The notes beneath the pieces are model-generated. The model was not told where the DNA came from, did no database searches, and saw nothing but the letters and a program-made list of their open reading frames with translations. 64,000 nt of DNA from Zhengitettix transpicula (taxonomy: Eukaryota > Arthropoda > Insecta > Orthoptera > Tetrigidae), in the NCBI GenBank assembly GCA_037074705.1, contig CM073593.1, positions 9,305,001 through 9,369,000 on the forward strand, given 5' to 3'. A program made the position numbers and the translations under genes. Below are positions 13,220 to 25,475 of this stretch, piece by piece; the stretch's first letter is position 1, and each line of letters starts with the position of its first letter.

Positions 13220-13330
13220 CAAGCAGTTGCCTAAATGATTTGCAGGAAACCGGAACTGATGAGGATTCGAACCACAGCCATTACCATCTAGCGGATTATT
13301 GAATTCAGAGTAGCAAGCGATTGAGACAAT
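13220..13330 (-). repeat. SINE-like fragment with a pol III B box
   Basis: On the minus strand the sequence GTGGTTCGAATCCTCATC (near 13280-13262) is a good B-box (GGTTCGAATCC). The A-box region is not convincing and no tRNA fold is apparent. It is best read as a decayed tRNA-derived SINE. Confidence 0.4.
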
Positions 13331-13984
13331 TTTCTACTTCGTAGTTATTGCTCACAATTTGTTATTTCCTCGGCGCTTTACAAGTATCTAAATTACAATT
13401 ACTCTAAAAGTAAACACGATTTGTAAGAGAAACTAGAATTATTCGAATTATATTATATATAATTGAACTCAATATAGGAAATATACTAAATTACTGTTAA
13501 GTTTAATTAATATATATGGCAATGAACACAAATTCAAATTGTGTATTTATCTGATATCTACATGATTATTATCACTGTCGAAGATGCTATCGCTTGAGAA
13601 AGAGATTCTTGAGGAAGTGTGAACACCATCGAGTCACAGGGAACCCTAAATGGATTATTTATTCTTTTAAAAAAAACATTGGCAATTTTTAACATTTTTG
13701 AAACTCCACAATACATTTGAGTAGAAATACTTTCATTAAAAACACTGTTCATACATATTTTGCTACCAGGATATTTCCAATATATTAATTAACATCGCGG
13801 ATGTTGTAACGAATGGTACTTTAAGCGGAGTATTTTGAAGGAATTCGCTAGCATTTCCACGTAGAACAATACCTAGCACACAAAGAAAGCGGATTTATAC
13901 TACAAAAGGGGTTCCTGACGAAGGTTTGAAGAGCCACCCCCGTCAACTATCAAGTGGCTGCTAAAATTATAATGTCAAACTAAT

Positions 13985-14170
13985 TGCGTCCCGGAAGCAT
14001 CTGTTGCACAGACGGGCATAAAAATTTTAAACATCTTGAAGGAAATTATTTTTTTGCGGAGATGCAACAGATTTTATTGGTTACTTACTATATTGGATAA
14101 GGCCAACAAATGATATTTAAGTAAAGTATCACTGATTGACTAACTTTGAAATGGGGACTTGGGGATTTCG
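13985..14170 (+). repeat. Short dispersed repeat, copy 2
   Basis: It shares GTCCCGGAAGCATCTGTTG, CAGACGGGC and AGATTTTATTGGTTACTT with the copy at 6470-6660, in the same order and spacing. Class unknown. Confidence 0.55.
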
Positions 14171-14812
14171 ACAGTCAAATTCGTCATTCGACGATGCGCA
14201 CACGGTTGCGAGATTGTAAATTGTGAAAAGTGCCGAAGGAGAGATACGGATGATTATGCCCATGAATTATTATTATGAATCAATTAAATTCGATTTAATT
14301 TTCTTTATATCAGTTATATGTATGAAATAAGACCTAGTAATAACCAATTTTAAATTTTACATTGTGATTGCATTAAACCATCTAAAATTCCGATTAAATC
14401 TAGGTAAAATATTTGTTAAACGTCTTAAATGTTGAAGATACTTTAAAATTGAAGGACTATTAAATTTAGTTCAATCATGAATAATCTCGAATTGCAGGGC
14501 GATATTTTTATATATATTATATTATTTCTGAACGGAATACTAGTTTAATTCCATTATTCAATAAAGTTATGAGGTGCTACGAAAAACGGCTTTACTTTCT
14601 GAGGTCTGGGGTTTCCACTTCTGGTAGCCAATCATTTCCATGTTTCAAATGGAGCAATAAGGGATTTAATTCGCGTATTTTGAGACCATGAACGTACATA
14701 ATGTGGCCTTTTGTCTACATTAATTTTTCCCTAGTATTCTGGTTACCCTTTCCGAAACCTATCTAAAATGAATCAAGATAAATTCTGCTCTTATAATCTA
14801 CAAGGTTTGATA

Positions 14813-14842
14813 TAAATTATATAGCGTCCTGCTTACATACAT

Positions 14843-14880
<38 letters not shown>

Positions 14881-15790
14881 TATTTTAAACTCACATTAAA
14901 AAACAAATCATTACATATTTAGTAATAAAATAATCTTCAGTATTACATTTCCAAATTAAGACTTAATTACAAATGTAAAATTTAAGCTAAAATTCTAAAT
15001 CACAAAAAAAAAAAGCTTAGACGTCACTGTCAAATGTAAAACGCTCTATTGCACATAAATATTTGATATTCATTACTACATTGGTCAACATCAACGGAAA
15101 GTATATCCTGGCCGGTTAATATAATAATCAATGACAGTTCCCGTATTTCTAAAAGTTTATTAAACGATGCTGCACTTTCATTCCAATTTTACGTCCATAA
15201 CCTCGACACACGTGAGTTGCCTATTTTCTTATGTAATATTTTCTTCATTTTCGCCTAAAAACATATAATAGAAATCTACATTATTAGTTGTAGTAGTTCA
15301 AGTTAATGCCTCGCGGTACTTTACAAAACAAAATACCTGCTGTAGTTGCGCCGAATTACGTAGTGCTTGGGGAATAAATTGCAACCTTAATTCTCATTAA
15401 AATTGTTCATTTGACTGGAAATATGAGTAATCTACGAACATCATTTGAGCGTATATATGTGTTTCGTTGTTTTGTGTCTGTGTTACGCCTTTCCGGGCGC
15501 TGGGATCGTATTGGATTATTATATCAATTTCGACGAGTTGTGTTAGAACACAACAAATAATAAAGAGGTACAAAAGAAAAATGTGTCACGTATCTGCAGC
15601 AACAGACTACGTGGAAAGTACACGCCGAATTTATTTAATGGTCCAGTTGAATGAAGGTGAAATTAGGCCTCAAACGCAAGGGACGTTTAGACTACAACGA
15701 AATGAATAATTTTGTATATACGTACAATATAACTAATGCGTGAATCTGGATGATTTACTAATGAATGTAAGCAGGACGCTATATAATTTA
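14813..15790. mobile_element. Inverted-repeat-bounded element of unknown family, about 980 bp
   Basis: The left end carries AAATTATATAGCGTCCTGCT followed by TACATACATTA. The right end, reverse-complemented, carries the same words with one change (TACATTCATTA), giving terminal inverted repeats of about 31 bp. Between them lie an AT microsatellite, AT-rich DNA and a small open frame (15467-15709) with no recognised domain. The layout suits a non-autonomous DNA transposon. Because the outermost bases are themselves palindromic (TATAT), the target duplication cannot be read with certainty. Confidence 0.6.
14846..14876. repeat. (TA)n microsatellite
   Basis: An uninterrupted TA run of about 31 bases just inside the left inverted repeat of the element at 14813-15790. 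Confidence 0.95.
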
Positions 15791-17159
15791 TTATTCAATG
15801 TGACGGATCGGAAACAGAAAAGAGAGTATAAGATTTAAATGATTGCCTTGCACACAAACTGAGAAACTTTTTAAATTACAATTAATTACTACTAAAGGAG
15901 ATAAGAGCCGCCGAGTATTTTGTTGGCTTAAGAAGAAGCGATCCCCCAAACTTTGTTGGCCGTGAACGAAACTTTTTGATCGTATAAATAACGATCTGCT
16001 TTAGAACGAAACAGCTTTAGAATTGTTAAATTTTATTATATACAGAAATTATCAAAAAATATAGGGGCATGTAATAATTTTGATATTAAGTTCAATAAGC
16101 CAGTGCTACCTAAAATTTAACGAGAGGGACGCGATTGTATTTCTTCAATATTTTATTTCAAACGTTTTAACTTATTAAACTTATTAAAAATTGAGTTTTT
16201 GTATATTAATGCTATCCTTAAAGATCCAAGAACAATATTTCGCATGAGTACGCAAGCAAATGAAAGCAACATCTTTTGCTATGAATAATAGAAAAATAAA
16301 TTTTAATTTTATACAAGGGATTTATTGGTAATTTTCTGCCCTCGCACATACAATAACCTATTATTTTGAAGTGATAATCAATTATTAAACTTTCACTGTT
16401 TTTATTCAATTATGTTAAAATTGAAATTAGGTATGTTCTTTTAATAATTAATATATTAGCATTGGAAGCAGTTATTCTTTCGCTCTTATTTAAAATAATT
16501 TAATTATCTTGGACTCATTTATTTAGTGCCTTTACTTAAATCACACCTACTATAAAGGGAATAAGTGCTGGTATCATTAGGAATTCATAACTTTTTTAAA
16601 CTTCGTCCATTCATAATCAGTTTTGTTATTAAATTTTTCAACACGTGAAATCACCTACTTTTAATCATGCATTTTACATATAGTATTCGACAGGATATAA
16701 GCATATAATAACTTATTATTTCATGCACCTCAGATTTGAGAGTGTTTGTGTATATGTGAGTATTAGCTAATATGGTCAATAATGCAATTTAATATACAAA
16801 AAAATGCAAAGATAAGTGTTTAATGAAGAGATTCTCTTTACATCTGCCTAGTTTACGTCAATTTCATCATAATTACACGTGACCATTTCTAACTAAATAA
16901 AAACATTTTGTGGGAATTAACAGTGATTCATGCACTATGTTTTGGGACACGGATAGACGATGTATGTGATAATTAATTGGAGAATTATTGCCTCATGTAT
17001 TAACTTTGTAAAGAGTTGATATCTAATTCGAGGAAAAAGTAAATACGTGCAACAACAGAATAATACTATTACTTTAAACATACAACACAGAAGTACGGCT
17101 TTAAAGTACAGACAGAAATGTCTGACCTGATTACAGAGAAAGAGTTGTAGTGTGATGTA
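15791..17159. other. AT-rich stretch, no gene recognised
   Basis: No coding exon, repeat or RNA gene that I can support. Confidence 0.45.
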
Positions 17160-17345
17160 CACGTACCCGTATTACGAGGAGCGCATGTAGTGGCCAGGGG
17201 TTGGAGGAATGCAGGACCGCACGCGACACTCGAGCACCACCACGCCACTGGACGCCGACGACGCTCGCGCCCGCTGATAAGGGTTGTCCCGGGCATGCGC
17301 ACTCCGGCGTCGGCGTCTCAGACTGTGCACTCACAACCCCTCACA
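17160..17345. other. GC- and CpG-rich island
   Basis: About 190 bases stand out from the AT-rich surroundings, with many CpG pairs (for example ACGCCGACGACGCTCGCG near 17250). Both strands are open over 60-77 codons without a recognised product. Such islands in insect DNA often mark a first exon or promoter. No matching downstream gene is visible in the window. Confidence 0.35.
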
Positions 17346-19133
17346 TTAGCTAACGGACGTTCATATACATTTCACACTTTCTATTATTATTAAACCTTAA
17401 GTGCATGATTTTTTGTATTTTTGAAGTTATTATTTTTAAGATGTAAATATAATACGGAAAAAATATTAGTCGTGTCAAAGTCAATTTGATTCATGATGTT
17501 TCTCATATGCAACATAAATATATATAGGTCTGATTTATGAATCATTCACATTGATTTGATAAATATTATTTTAGTAAAATTACAATACCCTGAGAATGAC
17601 GCTAAAAATTTCTTTCTTGAAAAAAAAACACAGAAAATAAATATTCTGAAGTTGACTAAAGAGGTATATTTTGTAAAATTGTGCTTTTAAATATTCAATT
17701 TCTCATTGAATTCTATAACTGTTCACATATCCAAACGTATAACTGAAGCTTCTGAACTACTACATGTGAATTAACTGATTTATTGTCAGTTATTCTACTA
17801 TCAATAATTATAAATCTCATGATATAAAACATAATGTAGATTATACTTACTTTAGTATAAGTCTTCGTGGTTTTTTATTTTTAAGTGAATCGTGGTATTG
17901 TGAATCGTTTGCTGTTTTTCTAAAAAATCTAAGATGTCAGTAAAATATTACTTTTCTACTCATTTCACGAATGCCTATAAATTTTCTATATGCTCGAATT
18001 ATTGTAATAATACAATATCACGTAGTTGTTAATACGGGTTTTTGGAGATGGAATAAGTGAAAAAGAAGTATTATAGCAAACGCATGATCGATAACTAGAT
18101 GAAGTGGACGCCGAAGTTAAATGTGGTCGTAGAAAAAAAAGCTGAATCTACCCACGCATTCCATACATTTCTGTTAATTAACTCATTCATTGAACATTAC
18201 TTCAATGATCAACGTATACAAAAGTATGTGTCAGCGTCAACTACACCAAAGTAGTCGGTGAAAATATCCAATGCTATACGATATTGATGACATAGACCTA
18301 TGTGGATAGAGAAGCATAAGAGCCCTGCGATAGCTTATCAGTTAATCTTATAAATAAACAACAGCCACTTTGAAGTCAGAAAAAAGATATTTATATATGG
18401 AAATTTAACCTACGTTTCTTCGTTAACTTTGCGTCCTCTTCAGGATGAAATTAAACAAAATTTTGATAGTCAGGTCATTCTCCCTTGAAAGTCGTGTTTT
18501 ATGGTTGTGAAATGCAATGATAATATTTTTCAGGAATTGAGCATTTCCAAGTTGGAGCGTATATTTACCAAGATTCATATACGTATCTCCGGACGGGGCG
18601 AGATTCCTTCTTTTATTTGATCACCACGAGGACGCAAAGGGTCAATGAACGGCGGTGTGGGTTTGACGCAGTTCCAGGTCAACGGACGTGCTGTTCCACA
18701 GCCCTACTCGGAGGGATGTGAACCCCGGAAGGTGGGAAAATAGACAAAGAAATAGACGTGAAATCTGGACAGTTCTTGGGAAGGGGAGGAATAGACGGTT
18801 GAGACTGGACCGTAAGGATTTGTATAATTGGCAGTACGGACACGGCGTTTGCACAAATGGCGTGTATGGATTGTTAACTGATATCAATCCGAGTTAGTAA
18901 TAGTGAAGCTTGTAATTGCCCAGAGACTGAAATACGGGAGCAGCCGCAGGATCGACGAGAGTCGACCATCACACGGCTTCTAGAACATTCAATATCTCGC
19001 CGTCAGTGACGCTAGTGAGAGACACCCAGTGTGGTTCCAAATTAGATTTTTTTCGAAATAATGACTCTACCCAGAAATCGCATGAGCTTAAGTGACCCTC
19101 AATTAAATATATACGAATAAATTTAAAATATAT
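17346..19133. other. Mostly unassigned stretch
   Basis: At 18410-18446 the run CCTACGTTTCTTCG ... GTCCTCTTCAGG resembles a motif often found near Penelope-like elements (see the finding on 25570). Opposite open frames at 18642-18897 match no family I know. Nothing else is supported. Confidence 0.35.
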
Positions 19134-19203
19134 TGTAGTAATTATGAAGGAGCGTCCATAAAAATTCACCATGACTATTACACAATTAGAATTTATAAAG
19201 AAA

Positions 19204-19226
19204 GACCCACGTTGAAGACGCCAATT
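19204..19226 (-). other. Primer-binding-site word beside LTR 1
   Basis: The minus strand reads TTGGCGTCTTCAACGTGGG directly after an LTR-like ACCACA end. It has the form of the tRNA primer-binding site that follows the 5' LTR in Ty3/gypsy elements, and the same word recurs at 51936. Confidence 0.6.
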
Positions 19227-19456
19227 TGTGGTAATCACTAATGAATTAAAGTTAAATCGCCACGTTAATGCGTCAATTTGTAGTAATTTAAATATTAAAA
19301 TGATAGGATGCTTTAATAATATTCAAAATTATAAAATAGAAGAACAAATTAATTTATTAACGCACAAACAATTAAATTATCAACTGAATTTACAACAGTT
19401 ATTAAGAAATTAAATTTCACATTATTAACTAATATTTTACAATAAAATTTACTCTC

Positions 19457-19482
19457 TCTCAGGGTCGTTTAGTGGGCCTTTA
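19457..19482 (-). other. Conserved internal LTR box, LTR 1
   Basis: On the minus strand it reads AAGGCCCACTAAACGACCCT then GAGAG. This box recurs at comparable places in LTRs 2-6 although the LTRs otherwise differ. Confidence 0.6.
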
Positions 19483-19691
19483 TAAAAAAAAATATATTTG
19501 TTAACACTTAAATTTTTATGAAGCTATAATGGACTTACTTCATCAATGTATTATTTACAATTCAAACAAAGACAACATAAAATTATGAACGAAATTCGAA
19601 ATCTGAAATCTGACGATAATTACCTTTACTTAAGAGTTTACAAATATGAATTCAGTGAAATTGTAACTTACTGTCTCTGATAATCAGGGAA

Positions 19692-19747
19692 AATTGGCTC
19701 GTTCATACACTCAGGGAAATTTGGCTCGTTCATACACTCAGACATTC
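19692..19747. repeat. Tandem duplication of about 28 bp inside LTR 1
   Basis: The word GGCTCGTTCATACACTCAG occurs twice in a row with a short leader each time (near 19697 and 19724). Confidence 0.85.
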
Positions 19748-20513
19748 ATTGCACTTTATAACAGGCCATTTTTAACACTGACACTAATTAACACTTTTAG
19801 TCTGAAAAAAGTTGGTTCTCTGTTCGTTATAGAAATATTATTCGCTCGTTCCGAAGATTATTAGACGTTGGACGCAGTTACCTGGTCTCCCAAAATCGAA
19901 GACAATGGTCTAATTTGAAAATAGAATAAATTAGATGCTGCACTCAAAATGTTTATCGATGAATATTTAGATATTTATGTTGCAGACTGCAACTTGTAAC
20001 AAAAACTGTTCTAACTTTTCTCGCTGTTCTTCTACATGTATCTGGATATTTTACATCCTTTCGTCCACATCAATCTTTCCACGAAGACTGGCGCACACAC
20101 CGCGTCTAGCAAACCAACAACCTACAATACCCCAAACATGTCATTATTGCCCATTCTTGTGTGCAACTTGTGTGGTTTCTGCCGCTAACAATTCGAGTCC
20201 ACATTTTTGTTTATTAATTTTTGATTTCCTTTTAATTACCGCAATATATTAAATAAAATAAAGTGATGGACGTAGATTCTTTACATGGTGCTGGAAAAGA
20301 CACGTATAAAGCAACGTTATTGAATATTTGGTACGCGGAATTAACTTTATTTAAATTTTATTCTCATTCTGATTTGATGACTGGGAGATGCAAGTAGATT
20401 TTCAAAGATTACAGATCCTATGTTCGACACAATGCTAAGTTTAAACTCTTTTTTTTCATAAACGATCCTGAAAGTCATGATATTTTACGAATTATCTCTT
20501 TCATTTCGGACTA

Positions 20514-20690
20514 TCTGGGTGTCTCAGTGTTGCCCGGGTATTTATATTAGCCCTGAAAAATGTTTAATTCGGTAATCATCATTTGTTGAACACGTCATTT
20601 AACCGGTATCAAGAAACTCACTCTTTTGTACATTTACTTTTCACGTTATATGCTAGCGGAATGTTAATTTCATCATAAGCGGATTTATGA
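20514..20690 (+). repeat. Fragment of family T subfamily 2 head
   Basis: The words CTGGGTGTCTCAGTGTTGCC, CGGGTATTTATATTAGCC and ACGTCATTTAACCGG follow the head of the copies at 1151 and 45206. Only this head part is recognisable. Confidence 0.5.
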
Positions 20691-21524
20691 CTCATTGCCA
20701 CTTACTCCAGGCAGTCATCTGCCATCTGGTCGTGGAGTCTAGAATGCTGCGTTTCATCAGCAAACAACACCTACTTTCATGAGAAGGCAATGGGACAAAT
20801 ACCACTATCTGATGCAGGTTCTCTAAGATTTTCCCTCCATCTAGTTATCCATTAGGATCATTAAAGCATAGCCACGGGCCATCGTTAAACCTTGGATACT
20901 TTGTTGACTCTTCCAAATACCGATAATGTTGATGAGGATCAGAGAGCCATTCTCTCTGGTGAAAGCGAGAGTAACAACATGGTGGCACAGTTCAGGCTCT
21001 GTTAGCATTAATTAATACATTTTGCAATAGTGAATTTCCTTATAGTTCTAGAAAAACTGAAAATATGCATAATTTTATGTTTTTAAAATTTGTTCATTTG
21101 ATTATATGCAAGGCAATTGCACAAAATAGATGGACAGAGATCTTAACAGTAGACATAAAACTGGTATTGTAGGCAAATATTACGTAAATGTTATACAGAA
21201 TTCAAAATAGATTATTATGATTATATATCGGATTATCGAAGAAGGTCGGTGTAATCGCTATTCCAAATGAAAATAAACGATGTATGCAGCAGTCCAGTAC
21301 GGGTCAAGCAGTCCAACGTGACGGACAATACTAATGTGAAACTCTATACCGTAACGTATTGATGTGGAGGGATTTATTTTAATTGAGTTAGAATAATTTC
21401 ATTGACTTAGGTGCAAGTTTCTATTCGAACTCTTAATTTAATCACAGAAGAAAGAAAAAAGGAAAAAAAAATTAATCCATATACACCATAATTTAATTTA
21501 CTTTACTACTATTATATTTATCAA
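20691..21524. other. Unassigned stretch
   Basis: No supported coding or repeat feature. The block 20700-21000 is less AT-rich but broken by stops in all frames. Confidence 0.4.
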
Positions 21525-24500
21525 CTAGCTGGGTGCCCGGCGTTACCCGAGATGTCATTTATCTATAACCCCCGACATGTCTCCAATATTTGTTGCTTTT
21601 GCGCTATTTTTATGTAAAGCTCCTCGAACCCTATCCCCTCGAACCACCCCCACAAATCCACGCAAAAATCGGCCGATTACATTGTCTGAAAATTTCTACC
21701 CCCGCCCACTACCTCCCAAACCCGTCGCGTTACCCAGGTTGTCACAATTAGACTCAGCTTGCTCCCCTTACAGGTGTTGAAATTATCCACAAACAGCATC
21801 GGTATAAATACTATCAAAGTAATTAACCCCAGGAAATAATTATCGCAAATATTGACCGTTTAACATGTTTGAAAATTTCCGCCCCCGGCCACTACCGCTT
21901 CGGGGATTTAAACGGCAAGTTTAATGTCGTAATTAATCTCAATGACAACTATAAACCCGGATTCGACTCTAATCTCAATGGCTTCTGCTTTCTTTTTATG
22001 TAATGCTACTTCATACCCATCCTTAAGGGTACACCAATCCAAAGCCCGAAAGGGGTTGACATTATACACAGAGAACATGTAGAGAAGTTTTGTGAATCTC
22101 ATTGATGCCGAAATATATTTATTCGAAGCAAAAATCGGTCGGTTAACATGTTTGAAACTATATTCCCACACCCAACTCCGCCAAGCCCCTCACACCCCCG
22201 CACACCACCACCAACCCCCGTGATTTTCCCATTTTGTCATAAATACGTTCACCTATATCTGGAATCTGGGAATTATTCACGTTATTTTCTAGTAACGTCC
22301 CTCCACCCCCACCCCTAGTTGTGATCTTTCACGTGTGTCAAGGGGTTGAAATTAAAAGCAAAATCGGTAGAAATCTTATCAATCACATTGTCCCCGACAA
22401 ATATTTATTCGTTACAAAAATCGACCGTTTTACATGTTTAAAAAATTTCCACCCCCGCCAACCCTTCCTTGGGAGGAGTTAAACGGTTAGTTGAATGTAA
22501 TCATTTAACTCATTGACATCCATGACCGTGGATTCGACTACAATATCGATTGTTTTTGCATCATTATAATGTAATTCCACTCCACCCCCACCCTTAAGGG
22601 GAGCTCCATTCCCAATCCAGAAAGATGTTGAAGTTATACACGGGCAAAATGTAGAGAAATTTTATTAATCTAATTGATCCCGAAATATATTTAATCGACG
22701 CAAAAAACTGCCGGTCAACTTATTTTAAAATTTCTATTCCCCGTACACCTTCGCCCAAATCATCCCAACCCAGCCGACACCCGCGCGTTGCCCAGATTGT
22801 CATAAATAAATTCAGCGACATCCATTACCTTCGATTTGACTCGAATCTAGGTTGTTTTCCCGTTATTTTCTTGTAAATCCCCTCCATCCGAACCCTACCC
22901 TAACTACAAACAACATCGGTAGAAATACTAATAACGTCAATGGCCCCGGCATTTATTTATTCCACGCTATTACCGATGATTTAACATCTTTGAAAAATTC
23001 CACCCCGTCCATTCCTGCCTCAGGGAATTAAATGGGTAATTGAATATCATCTCAGATAACATCGGTTGAAACACTGTCTCTTCGATCCCTAAAAATATTT
23101 ATCTGCCTAAATATCGACTGTTTTAGCATGTTTTAAGTTTCCATCCCTTCCTTTAAGTGTGCTTCCCTCTCATGCCGAAAGGGGTTATATTTTACAAACA
23201 ACATCGGTATTTACATTATCAATGTCATTGACCTCGCCAATTAATTATTTAACGTAAATATCGATCGTTTAACATGTTAGAAATTTTCCACCCCGGTCCA
23301 CCCCATCAACTCCAACCCCATGAGGTAAAATGACCAATTGAATGCTATAATTGAACTGGGCGACATCCATAACCTTGGATTTGACTCCAATCTCGGTTGT
23401 ATTCGCGTTATTTTATTGCAGCGTTCCTCCATCCAACCCCTAATAGTGCTCTACTGATAAGCCCGAAAGAAGTTGAAGTTATACTCTGTGAGCATGTAGA
23501 GAAATTTAATGAATCTCATTGATCCCGAAAAATATTTAGTCGTTGCAAAAATCAGTAGATTAACATGGTTGACAATTTCCACCCCCGACCGCCCCCGTCT
23601 TGGGAGGTTAATTGCTAGTTTAATGTTAATTAAACTCAGCGTTATCCTTAACTTTGCTTTTGACTCAAGTCTCGGCTGTATTTGTGTTATTTTCTTGTAA
23701 CATTCCTCCACCCCCAACCCTAGAGTTATCCTTTCCCATGCCGGTAAATGTGAGAATTTTACTCACATGCATTGGTACAAACACTATTAATCACTTTTAC
23801 CCGGAACATATTTATCCGACTTAAATATTGGCTGTGTTAGCTTGTATGAAGATTTCCACCCCCAACCACCCTTGGGGGACTTAAACGGCAACTATAATAT
23901 AATTAAACTCAAGCGCAACCGTAACCCTGGATTTGAGTCCAATCTCGATTGTGTTTTCGTTATTATTATATAAATCTACTCCACCCCCACCCTTAAGAGT
24001 GCTCCACTCCAAATCCCGAAAGAGGTTATATTAAACATATGGAACATGTAGAGAAATATAATAAATCTCAGTGAACCAGAAAAATATTTATTCGACACAA
24101 ATATCGACTGCTTAACATGTTTGAAAATTTCAACCCCCGTCCATCCCCGCTTGGGGAAGTTAAGCTGTAAGTTAAATGTCATAAATAAACGCAGTGACAA
24201 ATATAACCCCGGATTCGACTTGAAACTCGAATGTGTTTGCGTAATTTCATGTAATACCACTCCACCCCAAACCTTAAGGGCGCACCACTCCCATGCCTAA
24301 AAGAAGTTGAAATTATACACAGATAACATGCAGGGAAAGTATATGAATGCTATTGATTCCGAATTATATTGATTCAACGTAAAAATCGGCCGGTTAGATT
24401 GTTTGAAAATTTCTGTACCCGCCCACCCCCTCTCATCACCACCAATTCCCAACCACCCCCGTGAGTTTCTCAGTTTGTTATAAATAGTCTCAGTGACATC

Positions 24501-25475
24501 CTTAACCCCGATTTGACACGAATATAGGTTGATTTGGCGTTAATTATATGAAACGTCCCTCAACACCCACACATAAGGGTGCTTCACCCGCATGCTGAAA
24601 GGGGTTAAAATTATACACAAACAACATCAGTAGAAATACACCCAATATAATTAACCCTGAAAAATATTTATTCAACGCAAATATCTGGCGCGTTTGGATG
24701 TTCCAAAATTTACACCCCACTACCCTTGCATCTGAGGGGTAAATGACAAGTTTAATGTCATAACTATACTCAGTGACATCCATAACCTTCGATTTGACAC
24801 CAATCTCGGTTGTATTCGCGTTATTTTACTGTAAAGCATCTTTACCCCAAACCCTACGGGTGCCCTTTTCTCAGGACGTAGGAGATGAAAATTATATTCA
24901 GATAACATCGGTAGAAACACTATCAATATCTTTGTCCTCTAAAAATATTTATGCGACTCAAATATTGGCTGTTTTAGCATGTTTAAATAATTCTACCCCC
25001 GCTTCTGGGGGTGGTAGACGCGTCTCACACCACCCCGACAGTGTTTGTTTTCTGGTCGCAAAGAACACGCGTACGAAATTTGGTGAAATTCACTTCACCA
25101 GTGTAGATTTGTATTCTCCACCCCAAAACCCTAAGGGTGCTCTTTTCCCAGGGTGTAGGGGATGAAAATTATAATACGATAACACCGGTAGAAACACTAT
25201 TAATATCTCTGACCCCTAAAAATATTTATCCGACTCAAATATCGGCTGTTTTAGCATGTCTAAATATTTCCACCCCCGTCCACCCCCACTTCTGGGGATG
25301 GTAGACGCGTCTCAACCCGACAGTGTTTGTTTTCTGGTCGCAAAGAACACGTATACGAAATTTGGTGAAATTCGCTCCACCGGTGTAGATTTGTATAAGG
25401 AACATACAAACAAACAAACAACCAAACAAATATACAAACATACACTCTGCTTTATTTATTAGAAGAAGAAGATTA
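21525..25475 (+). repeat. Family T element with about 12 internal units (largest array)
   Basis: The head is CTAGCTGGGTGCCCGGCG at 21525. The tail has CGCAAAGAACACGTATACG, GAAATTTGGTGAAATTCG and a CAAACAAACAAAC-rich end finishing TTTATTTATTAGAAGA near 25475. Between them the same block recurs: a GACTCCAATCTCGGTTG-type word is found near 21966, 22533, 22834, 23382, 23661, 23931, 24213, 24511 and 24791, giving a period of 270-300 bp. Other words recurring each period are AACATGTTTGAAAATTTCC and ATATTTATTCGACGC. The units are diverged. No gene lies here, and stops break every frame. The tail is partly repeated (25020-25110 and 25300-25390). Confidence 0.9.

Larger units (their letters stand above)
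19134..20243 (-). mobile_element. Gypsy-type solo LTR with two extra PBS/LTR-end modules (LTR 1)
   Basis: On the minus strand the LTR begins TGCGGTAATTAAAAGG at 20243 and its body ends in TACTACA at 19279. Both ends are flanked by AT repeats (AATATATT right, AAAATATAT left). Beyond the body end come a PBS-like word (AATTGACGCATTAACGTGG), a second LTR-like end (GATTACCACA, ending at 19227), a PBS word (TTGGCGTCTTCAACGTGGG), and after about 70 bases a third end (AATTACTACA) that meets the ATATAT flank at 19134. No gag or pol is present. The polymerase that would use it is of the Ty3/gypsy kind, by LTR and PBS form. Confidence 0.7.

Noticed and set aside
13253..13275. CTGATGAG...CGAA, like a hammerhead ribozyme core, close to retroelement debris
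   Set aside because: The second helix between CTGATGAG and GAA is missing, and on the other strand the same bases form a good pol III B box, which explains them better.
14846..14876. AT run as a replication origin or promoter
   Set aside because: AT microsatellites of this kind occur at several places in the window and carry no specific signal.
21525..25475. A CRISPR array, because of evenly spaced repeats
   Set aside because: Units are about 290 bp, diverged throughout and without short constant repeats and unique spacers. The DNA is eukaryotic.
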